A DNA stretch of 18,905 nucleotides from assembly GCA_015062715.1 (NCBI GenBank), contig SUUD01000012.1:1-18905 (forward strand), given 5' to 3'. Positions 1 through 6,697 of this stretch are shown here, piece after piece. Origin of the DNA: Olsenella sp. Its GTDB lineage: Bacteria > Actinomycetota > Coriobacteriia > Coriobacteriales > Atopobiaceae. Within the stretch, counting starts at the first letter, position 1, and each line of letters starts with the position of its first letter. Made by a program: the position numbers and the translations under genes. Under the pieces are notes generated by a model. It had not been told where the DNA came from. It did not search any database and saw only the letters and a program-made list of their open reading frames with translations.

Positions 1-173
1 TAGCCGACGACCATGGGGGTGTCGCCACCGGCTGTGGGCTCCTCGGCGCCCTCTTCGCCCTCGCCCTCGGCGGCGGGCTCCTCGGAGCCACCGTTGCCGC
101 ACGCGGCGAGCAGGCCAGCGGCGCTGGACACGCCGGCGACCTTGAGGAAGTTCCTACGGGTTAGCTTGGCCAT
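1..173 (-). CDS. Tat-type lipoprotein N-terminus, probable ABC solute-binding protein (partial)
   Basis: Only the first 57 codons are present; the gene runs off the left edge. The N-terminus reads MAKLTRRNFLKVAGVSSAAG, then LLAAC. It has a twin-arginine motif (R6-R7 followed by N-F-L-K), a short hydrophobic stretch and a lipobox with Cys25. After the lipidation site comes a Gly/Glu/Pro-rich linker (residues 26-50) and then DTPMVVG. This layout is standard for Tat-exported, membrane-anchored substrate-binding lipoproteins of ABC importers. The last residues resemble the first beta strand of a peptide-binding protein, but that part is inference. The start is supported by GGAAGGGA about 8 bases upstream of ATG at 173. 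A lipoprotein is nearly certain; the substrate is unknown. Confidence 0.85.
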   Translation of the reverse strand, partial: MAKLTRRNFLKVAGVSSAAGLLAACGNGGSEEPAAEGEGEEGAEEPTAGGDTPMVVG

Positions 174-539
174 TTTAAAATCCCTTCCTTTCGGACAAAA
201 CGCTGCTTTGATGCAGTCAGATGAACTTTAGCAACTTAAAGGGGACCAAACAAGCAGAGGTATACAAGCGCAGGTAGATAGTAGGCCAGCGGCACGATGG
301 GCTGCACGAAAGGAAAGCCTTCCCCATGCCCCCCTACGAGGCGAGGAATGGGACAAATGACCTGCCCTTTTCCCAGTGCCTGCCATCGCCGTCCCACCGC
401 CCGGGTCGCAGGAGGGGGAGGGGCGGATGTGATACTATCAACAAACTTGTACGCGAGCCGAGGGGGACCATGACCATGTCCAAGTACCGTTGCTAGATAT
501 GCCATCGAATCAGCAGCTCAATCTAGCCGGAGGACCGTC
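174..539. other. Intergenic region between divergent lipoprotein and MFS genes
   Basis: These 366 bases carry no gene I can support. An 89-codon minus-strand frame at 236-505 has no Shine-Dalgarno and a composition unlike a protein. The region must hold the promoters of both divergent genes. A possible extended -10 for the MFS gene is TG-T-GATACT at 428-436, about 100 bases before its start; I see no convincing -35. A small imperfect palindrome, GGACCATGACCATGTCC, lies near 466-482. Base composition is more AT-rich at both ends than in the neighbouring genes. Confidence 0.5.
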
Positions 540-1805
540 ATGCCAAAAAGCCCTTCTGGGGGCACCGCCCCATCACCCAATCACAAGCCACGCCTTTGGA
601 CCCGCGACTTCTCGCTGATAACGCTTGCCTCCGCGCTTGGTGCCGCGGGGGGAATCGCCGGTGAGTTCGCGCTCTCGTTCTTCGTCTTCGACGAGACGGG
701 CTCCACGCTCGCCTCGGCACTCGTGCTCGCGATCCAGCTCGTGCCCCACGTGCTCGTGCCGTTGCTCGTCGCCCCCATCATGGACCGCCTCCCCCGCAAG
801 GCATTCCTGGTGGCCGGGGACCTCGTGTGTGGCGTCGCGTATGCCCTTCTCGGTCTCTACCTGCTGCGCTTCCCGTTTTCGTATGTGGGGTACCTGGCGG
901 TGTCGCTCGCCCTCTCGAGCATGGAGGCCGTCGACTCGCTTGCCTGGACCAGCATCTACCCCGAGGTCATCCCCGATGGCGCGGAGCAAAAGGGCTATGC
1001 CGTCTCGTCGATGCTCTACACCACGCTCTCGGTGATCATGGCCCCCTTTGCCGCGGTCCTGCTCGACACCATTGGCGTGCCGCGGCTGCTCATGGCGCAG
1101 GGAGGGCTGGCCATGCTCGCCTCCCTCATCGAGAGCCGCGTCCGGGTTGTGGAGCGTCCGCGGGAGTCCCGGGAGTACTCGCTTGCTGCCTGGGCGTCCG
1201 ACGTTCGCGAGGCCTTCTCCTACCTTGCGGGCGAGCGGGGGCTGCGCGGCCTCTTGGGCTACCAGGCCATCTCGAACGGCCTCGCCACGGGCTACTATCC
1301 CATCCTCATCGCGTTCTTTCGCACCGCCCCCGGGTTCTCGGCCACCATGTACGCCTTCTTCTCGGGGGCCGAGTTTGTCGGGCGGACCATTGCCAGCGCG
1401 CTCCAATACAAGGTCAAGGTCCCCCCAAAGAAGCGCTTTGGCCTCACCGTCTTTGTGTACACCGTCTTCGACGTGATGGACGCCATCCTGCTGTGGCTGC
1501 CCTATCCTCTCATGCTCGCCAATCGCTGCGCCTGCGGCTTTCTTGGGGGCAACAGCTACATCCTGCGCGTGGCCGCGACGCAGCGCTACATTCCCGAGCG
1601 CATGCGCTCGCGCGTCAACGCCTTCCAGGACGGCCTCGTCACGGCCTCCTGCAGCGCCTTCTCGCTGCTCGTGGGGTCGTTGGGCGAGGTTCTCGACTAC
1701 CGGCTTTGCGTCACCCTCTGTGGTCTTGTCAGCCTTTCGTGCGTATGGCTCTTCGTCCTGCGGAGCAGGGCGAGCATCTCCCAGGTCTTCGAGGCCTACG
1801 AATGA
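540..1805 (+). CDS. MFS transporter
   Basis: This 421-residue integral membrane protein has the hydrophobic pattern of a 12-helix major facilitator. The loop between helices 2 and 3 carries the MFS motif-A region MDRLPRKAFLVAGD (residues 81-94). The second half has a similar basic loop, RYIPERMRSRVNAFQD (349-364), as in the EntS/MFS_3-type exporter group. It is probably a proton-coupled exporter or drug-type permease in the cytoplasmic membrane; the sequence does not give the substrate. The start is ATG at 540 with CCGGAGGA about 5 bases upstream. It stands alone on this strand and converges on the minus-strand operon ending at 1826. Family assignment is confident, function is not. Confidence 0.88.
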   Translation: MPKSPSGGTAPSPNHKPRLWTRDFSLITLASALGAAGGIAGEFALSFFVFDETGSTLASALVLAIQLVPHVLVPLLVAPIMDRLPRKAFLVAGDLVCGVAYALLGLYLLRFPFSYVGYLAVSLALSSMEAVDSLAWTSIYPEVIPDGAEQKGYAVSSMLYTTLSVIMAPFAAVLLDTIGVPRLLMAQGGLAMLASLIESRVRVVERPRESREYSLAAWASDVREAFSYLAGERGLRGLLGYQAISNGLATGYYPILIAFFRTAPGFSATMYAFFSGAEFVGRTIASALQYKVKVPPKKRFGLTVFVYTVFDVMDAILLWLPYPLMLANRCACGFLGGNSYILRVAATQRYIPERMRSRVNAFQDGLVTASCSAFSLLVGSLGEVLDYRLCVTLCGLVSLSCVWLFVLRSRASISQVFEAYE

Positions 1806-1810
1806 CGGCG

Positions 1811-1845
1811 GGACAGGGGGAGCGGCTACCTGCCCCGCTGTCCCA
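1811..1845. terminator. Possible bidirectional hairpin between convergent genes
   Basis: GGACAGGGGG at 1811-1820 can pair with CCCCGCTGTCC at 1834-1844, allowing one bulged base. The loop contains the stop codon of the minus-strand membrane protein. It lies between two convergent genes, where a shared terminator is expected. There is no T-run on either side, so intrinsic termination is uncertain. Confidence 0.3.
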
Positions 1846-2308
1846 TGAGCTGGCGGGCGCGCGCAAAGCAGGTCGCCGCCACGCCCATGACGGCGAAGAA
1901 GGCCAACGACCAGATCGCCCCTCCCGTGGCGCCCGAGAGGCCAAAGCCCGCGTCGAGCCCGTTGACGAGCAGGTGGAACAGCTCGCCGACGATGGCGGCA
2001 AGGCTGGCCACCAGGCCCACGAAGAGGCGCCTCGCCACGCTCTCGACGCGGCTCTCCTCCTTCTCCTCGAGCTGCTCTGGCTTGACGCGCCACAGCGAGA
2101 CGCCGAGCATCCGCGAGGCCGAGAGGCCCGCCGCCACGATGCCCACCGCGTAGGGGATGATCACGTAGGGGGCGTTGTCCATGCCGGGCACGGGGATGCA
2201 GCCGGCGGCGACCAGGCATGCGAACGCGCCGGCCAGGAAGTAGGCCGCCGTGCGCTGGTTGGCGGCGGCCTCCTCCGCCCGCTTTCTCTGCGTCTCGCGC
2301 TTGCTCAT
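1826..2308 (-). CDS. Small four-helix membrane protein of unknown function
   Basis: I do not recognise a family. The 160-residue product starts with a charged segment (MSKRETQRKRAEEAAANQR). It has four probable membrane helices at about 20-38, 48-70, 93-114 and 125-148. A charged Glu-rich loop (78-90, EQLEEKEESRVES) sits between helices 2 and 3, and the tail is basic. The ATG at 2306-2308 overlaps the stop of the upstream M3 peptidase gene as ATGA, so the two are very likely translated together. I chose this start over the longer open frame because of that overlap. Tight coupling to a peptidase suggests a shared physiological role, but nothing in the sequence says which. Confidence 0.75.
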   Translation of the reverse strand: MSKRETQRKRAEEAAANQRTAAYFLAGAFACLVAAGCIPVPGMDNAPYVIIPYAVGIVAAGLSASRMLGVSLWRVKPEQLEEKEESRVESVARRLFVGLVASLAAIVGELFHLLVNGLDAGFGLSGATGGAIWSLAFFAVMGVAATCFARARQLMGQRGR

Positions 2309-4020
2309 TCGATTCCCGTCAGGTCGTAGTTGGCGAGCCAGTCGTGCGCCCGCTCGCACACGCCGCGCAGGCAGGCCTCGTCGAAGGGGCTCACCATGTC
2401 AGCGTTGGCCAGCAGCTCCTTGAAGGTGACGGTGCCACCCTGGCGCGTGTAGGCCATGTAGTGCTCCCAGGCATCTCTCGGGTCGTCCTGGATCATCTCC
2501 CAGAACTCGAGGGCGACCGTCTGGGCCAGGCAGTAGTCGATGTAGTAGAAGGGCACCTCGTAGATGTGGCTCTGGCGCTGCCAGCCCTCGCCGTCCGCGT
2601 AGAAGGGGATCTCGCCGTCAAGGCGCATCCAGGGCATGTAGGTGCCCAGCAGCTCCTTCCAGGTGGCGTGGCGCTCGGCCGGCGTCATCTGCGGGCGCTC
2701 GTAGACGATGTGCTGGAAGTGGTCGACCATGGTGCCGTAGGGGATGAACGTGACGGCGCCGGCCAGGTGGCTGTAGAGGTACTTGCGCGTGTCGGGGCCA
2801 AAGAAGCCCTCGCACCAGGGCCACGCGAAGAACTCCATGGACATGGAGTGGACCTCGCAGGCCTCCATGCTGGGCCAGACGTAGGCGATGGGGATGCGGT
2901 CGCGGTTCATCCATGCGGCAAAGCCGTGGCCCGCCTCGTGGGTGATGACCTCGACGTCGCCCTGGGTGCCGTTGAAGTTGGCAAAGATGAAGGGCATCTC
3001 GTAGTCGAGCAGGCTGGTGCAGTAGCCGCCGCCCTCCTTGCCGGGCGTGGAGAGCACGTCCATGAGCTCCTGGTCGAGCATGCCGTTGAAGTACTCGCTG
3101 GTCTCGGGGGAGAGCTCGTCGTAGAAGCGCTTGCCCTGGGCCAGGATGTCATCGGCCGTGCCCTGGGGGCGCGGGTTGCCCGAGCGGAACATGAGGGCTG
3201 CGTCCGCGAACGAGAGGGGATACTCCACGCCAAGCCGCTCGGCCTGCGCGCGGTAGATCTGGTCGCACAGGGGCACGAGGTACTTGACCACGGCGGCGCG
3301 GAACTGCTCGACGTCGCCCTTGTCGTAGCAGTTGCGGCCCATGCGGTCGTAGCCCAGCTGCGTGTAGCCGTCGTGCCCGAGCTTCCTGCCCATGGCGTCG
3401 CGCAGGTGGACGAGCTCGTCGTAGATGCGGTCGAAGTCGGCCTGGTGCTCCTTGTACCAGGCGCCCTCGGCCTTCCACGCGGCAAGGCGCACCTCGTCGT
3501 CCGCGTCGGTCTTGAAGGGGGTGAGCTGCGAGAGCGTGTAGGTGCCGCCCTGGAAGGGGATCTGCGCGCTGGCGATGAGCTTGGCGTACTCGGTGGTGAG
3601 CTTGCCCTCGGCCTGCATCTCGGGGATGAGCTCGGGCGAGAAGGAGCGGGCCTCGATCTCGGCGTTCACGAACATGAGGGTGCCGAACTCGGACTCGAAG
3701 TCCGGGCGGTAGGGGCTCTCGAGCATGGCGAGGGTCCAGGCCTGCTTGGGCTCCTGGAGAAGGGGCAGGCTCTCGTCCCAGAAGTCGTTCTCCGCGTTGT
3801 AGAACTCGTCGCGCGTGTCGATGGAGTGGCGGATGTAGCTGAGGTTGGAGAGGGTGTCGAGGTGCTTCTCGAGCTGCTCCTTCTCGAGGAAGGCGGCGCG
3901 GGCATCGGCGTAGCTGGTGGCGGACTCGAGACGTGCGGTGAGCCCCTCGATCTGGGCCCTTACCTCGTCGAGGTTGGGGCGCTCGTAGGGCATGTCGCGG
4001 AACTTGAGCTTCTCGGCCAT
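2305..4020 (-). CDS. M3 family oligoendopeptidase (PepF-like)
   Basis: This 571-residue protein carries the zinc-metallopeptidase signature HEAGH at residues 361-365 (zinc ligands H361 and H365, catalytic base E362). The likely third ligand, E389, lies in the EACEVHSMSMEFF stretch. Downstream HIYEVPFYYIDY (485-496) matches the conserved His/Tyr substrate-binding region of the thimet-oligopeptidase/PepF clan. Length and motif order fit cytoplasmic M3 oligoendopeptidases, which degrade short peptides. There is no signal peptide. The ATG at 4020 is preceded by AAAGGAG at good spacing. It is the first gene of a two-gene operon with the small membrane protein, through an ATGA overlap. Confidence 0.93.
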   Translation of the reverse strand: MAEKLKFRDMPYERPNLDEVRAQIEGLTARLESATSYADARAAFLEKEQLEKHLDTLSNLSYIRHSIDTRDEFYNAENDFWDESLPLLQEPKQAWTLAMLESPYRPDFESEFGTLMFVNAEIEARSFSPELIPEMQAEGKLTTEYAKLIASAQIPFQGGTYTLSQLTPFKTDADDEVRLAAWKAEGAWYKEHQADFDRIYDELVHLRDAMGRKLGHDGYTQLGYDRMGRNCYDKGDVEQFRAAVVKYLVPLCDQIYRAQAERLGVEYPLSFADAALMFRSGNPRPQGTADDILAQGKRFYDELSPETSEYFNGMLDQELMDVLSTPGKEGGGYCTSLLDYEMPFIFANFNGTQGDVEVITHEAGHGFAAWMNRDRIPIAYVWPSMEACEVHSMSMEFFAWPWCEGFFGPDTRKYLYSHLAGAVTFIPYGTMVDHFQHIVYERPQMTPAERHATWKELLGTYMPWMRLDGEIPFYADGEGWQRQSHIYEVPFYYIDYCLAQTVALEFWEMIQDDPRDAWEHYMAYTRQGGTVTFKELLANADMVSPFDEACLRGVCERAHDWLANYDLTGIE

Positions 4021-4061
4021 GGTGACTCCTTTGGTGCGGGTGGAACGTGGCTAACTGCACT

Positions 4062-4067
4062 AGTGTA
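4062..4067 (-). promoter_or_regulatory. Putative -10 box of the M3 peptidase operon
   Basis: On the minus strand the sequence reads TACACT, 41 bases upstream of the start codon at 4020. The same hexamer occurs upstream of the DUF1232 gene and of the feoAB gene in this window, which supports it as a -10 box. No clear -35 element is visible. Confidence 0.35.
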
Positions 4068-4112
4068 GCGCGAGCAGGCGTGTGCCGTGTGCCGGTGTGT
4101 CGGGGGCCGGAG

Positions 4113-5219
4113 TTACCCGGCAATCTTGAGCGAGATGGCGCTGAATACGACGCTTGCCGCGACGAGCGCGCCAATGACCAGCCAGGCCTTGGGGTTGGCA
4201 CAGTTGATGGTCCATCCGCTGCCAAAGCGCTTGGGCACGGAGAAGCTCGGGTCGTCGGGATTGAAGTAGAACACGCCGAGCTTCCAGTAGGCATCGTCGT
4301 CGCGGGCGATGCCGTCGGCGGTGCGCATCTCGGCGGCGGAACGCCCGCCCGACTGCCCATACTTCACGGAGATGCCCACCATGACGCCGGCGAAGACGAG
4401 CGCGCCCACGGTGGTGACGGCGCCGGCCGCTCCCAGCGAGATGATCCCCGCGGAGGAGAGGAAGAACGGGATCCCGATGGTGACGTCGAGGACAAGCCCT
4501 CCCACGAGCAGCCCGATGCTCTGGGCGCGGGCGAACTCGCCGTAGGCAAGCGCCGAGGTCGCCGGTGCCGCGGGGTCGATCGGGCGCTTGGAGCGCAGGA
4601 TCATCCAGTGCGCGAGCGCCAGCGTGAGGCCCATGAAGGCGGCGATGAGCGCGGGGAACATGACCGTGCCGAGGGTCTTGTCGGCATACGAGTTCACGGT
4701 GCCGTCCCAACCGGCATGCATGGGAATCTGGTCGGGCAGGCGGTCGTAGGCAAGCAGCGCGAAGCCCGCGAGGGCGGCGACCACCACGACGTGGAGCAGC
4801 TCCCACGCCAGGGGGATGGGCTGGGGGATGGAGTCATCGGAGACGAACGCTGCCGAGCGGGACTCGGCTGCGGTCCAGCCCTCCGCCTGCTTGAGCGCCT
4901 GCACCTGCGTGCGCGCATAGAGCATGAACGCGAAGGACGCGAGCGCGGGCGCGAGCGTGGAGCAGGTCATGACAACGGTGGCAGACACATCGTCTGCCTG
5001 CGGGAGCAGGGCCGCCATCGCCGCCATGCCGATGACGGTGAGCGCGGCCACGATGATGGTGTGCGTGCGGAAGAGCGCCCTGACGCGCGGGTCCTGCTTG
5101 GCCGAGGGCGGCACGGTGACGGTGAAGCATTCCGTGGGCGGCATGATGAACGGGGTGACGGCGACCACGACGCCCACGAGCGCGACGGTTGCGACGATGC
5201 TCAGCATGATGACGGTCAT
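4113..5219 (-). CDS. DUF1648/DUF5808 (SdpI-like) membrane protein
   Basis: The 368-residue product has about eight hydrophobic segments (roughly 4-26, 53-72, 80-102, 138-157, 185-206, 233-253, 260-284, 345-362). LPDQIPMHAGWDGTVNSYAD (161-180) is the hallmark of DUF1648, the N-terminal domain of SdpI-type immunity proteins. YWKLGVFYFNPDDPSFSVPK (311-330), followed by RFGSGWTIN, is a DUF5808 signature. It is therefore an integral membrane protein of the family commonly found beside YtrA-type GntR regulators. Its ATG overlaps the regulator stop as ATGA, so the two are translationally coupled and probably autoregulated. SdpI itself protects against a secreted killing peptide; an immunity or envelope-sensing role here is inference. 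Confidence 0.83.
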   Translation of the reverse strand: MTVIMLSIVATVALVGVVVAVTPFIMPPTECFTVTVPPSAKQDPRVRALFRTHTIIVAALTVIGMAAMAALLPQADDVSATVVMTCSTLAPALASFAFMLYARTQVQALKQAEGWTAAESRSAAFVSDDSIPQPIPLAWELLHVVVVAALAGFALLAYDRLPDQIPMHAGWDGTVNSYADKTLGTVMFPALIAAFMGLTLALAHWMILRSKRPIDPAAPATSALAYGEFARAQSIGLLVGGLVLDVTIGIPFFLSSAGIISLGAAGAVTTVGALVFAGVMVGISVKYGQSGGRSAAEMRTADGIARDDDAYWKLGVFYFNPDDPSFSVPKRFGSGWTINCANPKAWLVIGALVAASVVFSAISLKIAG

Positions 5220-5629
5220 TGGGAATCGCCTTCCTTAGCGTATGCGAAGACGGAACGTGCTTCGGTCGATGCGAGGGCGAGGAACTCCTCGCGCGTGCCA
5301 CCCTGGGCGCGGAACTCGAGCGCGAGGCGCGAGAGCTCGGATGCGATGAGCTCGCGCTGCTCCTGCGCCTTGGCGGACGACATGCTGCGCGCGGTGTCCG
5401 CGATCACCGCGCCCGATCTGCCGCGCATGGCCACGTAGCCCTCGTCGCGCAGCACCGCATAGGCCTTGTTGACGGTGTGCATGTTCACGCCCAGGTCTCC
5501 GGCGAGCGAGCGCACGCTGGGAAGGGCGTCGCCGGGGGAGAGCTCGCCCGTGGCGATGGCGCCCACGATCTGCGTGCGTATCTGCTTGAAGATGGGCTCC
5601 TGTGACGCGAGGTCGATGTCGAGTAGCAT
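5216..5629 (-). CDS. GntR family transcriptional regulator, YtrA subfamily
   Basis: The 137-residue protein has an N-terminal winged helix-turn-helix. EPIFKQIRTQIVGAIATGEL (11-30) and PGDALPSVRSLAGDLGVNMH (32-51), followed by TVNKAYAVL, are classic GntR motifs. The C-terminal part is only about 60 residues, which fits the short YtrA subfamily that controls membrane-protein and ABC-transporter operons. I start it at ATG 5629, because GGAG lies 6 bases upstream; an in-frame TTG at 5641 overlaps that Shine-Dalgarno and is less likely. It is the first gene of a two-gene operon with the DUF1648 protein (ATGA overlap) and is divergent from a CPBP protease. Confidence 0.92.
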   Translation of the reverse strand: MLLDIDLASQEPIFKQIRTQIVGAIATGELSPGDALPSVRSLAGDLGVNMHTVNKAYAVLRDEGYVAMRGRSGAVIADTARSMSSAKAQEQRELIASELSRLALEFRAQGGTREEFLALASTEARSVFAYAKEGDSQ

Positions 5630-5694
5630 CTTGCGCTCCAATCTGTTCTATGTGTAATATAACAGGTAGAGCAATTCGTGTATAGGAGGACGGC
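5630..5694. promoter_or_regulatory. Divergent control region, GntR operon / CPBP protease
   Basis: These 65 AT-rich bases separate two divergent start codons. On the minus strand TATACA and TATATT are spaced 17 bases apart (about 5680-5652), giving a reasonable -35/-10 pair for the GntR operon. On the plus strand a TATAAC overlaps the same spot. Overlapping divergent promoters next to a YtrA-type regulator make this the likely operator, but I see no clean palindrome. The plus-strand gene has the Shine-Dalgarno TAGGAGGA just before its ATG. Confidence 0.45.
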
Positions 5695-6615
5695 ATGAAG
5701 AAGCGACTCGCCATCTACCTTGCGGTCACCTTTGGGCTCTCGTGGGGCCTGCTCATCCCGGCGGGCATTGCCCTGGGGACGTTCGAGAACGGCGAGTCCT
5801 CGTCGGCGGCCATGATGGGCCTCATCGCGGTCTCGATGTTCTTCCCGCTCGTGGGGGCGCTCGTGGCCAACGCGATGGTCGGGCGGGATGCGCGCATGGA
5901 CCTGGCGTGGCGGCCGCTCGTGGGGCAGAACGTCGGCGTCTATCTTGTGGCGTGGCTTCTCCCGGCGGTCATCACCCTGCTTGGCTGCCTGGCGTTCTTT
6001 GCGCTGAACCCGCGGTGGTTCGACCCCACCATGGGCTCCTACCTAAGGACGGTCGCGGCTGCGACGGGGGCGTCCGCCGAGCAGCTGATGGCAGAGCAGC
6101 CGCCTCTGCCTGCGGTGGTGGCGGGAACGGTCCTCTCCGCGCTCGCGGTCGCACCGTTCATCAACATGATCCCGGCCTTCGGCGAGGAGGTCGGGTGGCG
6201 TGGCATGCTCTATCCCACGCTGGGCGAGGCCATGTCCGAGCGATCCGCCGCGCTGGTCTCGGGGGCCATCTGGGGGCTCTGGCATGCGCCCGTCATTGCC
6301 ATGGGACACAACTATGGCATGGGCTACGTGGGCTTTCCCTTCGCGGGCATCCTCACGATGATTCTGACCTGCACGGCGTTGGGCTGCTTCCTGTCGTATC
6401 TGCGCATGTGCTCGTCCAGCGTGTGGCCGTGCGCGCTGGCGCATGGCGCCCTCAACGCGGTCGCCAACATCGGGCTCCTGTTCTGCACCTGCGGCAGCAC
6501 CCCGCTGGGGCCATCGCCGCTCGGGCTCGAGGCGGGAATCCCCCTCGTGGCGCTGGCGATCGCGTGTTGGCTGCAGCTTTCCGGCGACGTGCCAGATAAT
6601 TCGCCAACCGTTTGA
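5695..6615 (+). CDS. CPBP family intramembrane glutamic endopeptidase (Abi/CAAX protease-like)
   Basis: This 306-residue polytopic membrane protein carries the CPBP motifs in order: GEEVGWRGMLYP (163-174) with the catalytic Glu pair E164/E165, WGLWHAP (193-199) with H197, and ALAHGALNAVANI (247-259) with H250 and N254. These define the Abi/Rce1-like intramembrane proteases. Bacterial members include bacteriocin self-immunity proteins and processing proteases. The start is ATG at 5695 with a strong Shine-Dalgarno. It is divergent from the GntR-DUF1648 operon and shares a 65-bp promoter region with it, so the regulator may control both. The tail past residue 295 is soluble and not conserved-looking. 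Confidence 0.9.
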   Translation: MKKRLAIYLAVTFGLSWGLLIPAGIALGTFENGESSSAAMMGLIAVSMFFPLVGALVANAMVGRDARMDLAWRPLVGQNVGVYLVAWLLPAVITLLGCLAFFALNPRWFDPTMGSYLRTVAAATGASAEQLMAEQPPLPAVVAGTVLSALAVAPFINMIPAFGEEVGWRGMLYPTLGEAMSERSAALVSGAIWGLWHAPVIAMGHNYGMGYVGFPFAGILTMILTCTALGCFLSYLRMCSSSVWPCALAHGALNAVANIGLLFCTCGSTPLGPSPLGLEAGIPLVALAIACWLQLSGDVPDNSPTV

Positions 6616-6634
6616 CGCATCCACCATGTCCTGT

Positions 6635-6685
6635 GCCGTTTTCCCTGCTACCATGTCCATATGCATAAAACGTAGCTAAAACGGC
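6635..6685. repeat. Short inverted repeat upstream of deacetylase 1
   Basis: GCCGTTTT at 6635-6642 is inverted as AAAACGGC at 6678-6685, with 35 bases between. It fills most of the gap between the CPBP gene and the deacetylase, and its right arm adjoins the deacetylase Shine-Dalgarno (GGAG, 6687-6690). It could be a terminator for the first gene or an operator for the second. The evidence is only the repeat itself. Confidence 0.3.
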
Positions 6686-6697
6686 AGGAGATGCACC

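Noticed and set aside
236..505. 89-codon minus-strand frame in the left intergenic region
   Set aside because: It has no Shine-Dalgarno and no signal, helix or domain pattern, and it would lie in the promoter region between two divergent genes.
573..2219. 548-codon minus-strand frame opposite the MFS gene
   Set aside because: The Arg/Gly/His-rich composition is typical of antisense. The plus strand encodes a clear membrane transporter, and the small membrane protein at 1826-2308 explains the 3' part in another frame.
2218..5438. Long plus-strand frames opposite the M3 peptidase and DUF1648 genes (2218-4068 and 4047-5438)
   Set aside because: They are shadows of GC-rich genes on the other strand, with repetitive Val/Gly/Glu or Arg/His/Asp composition, no domain motifs and no Shine-Dalgarno.
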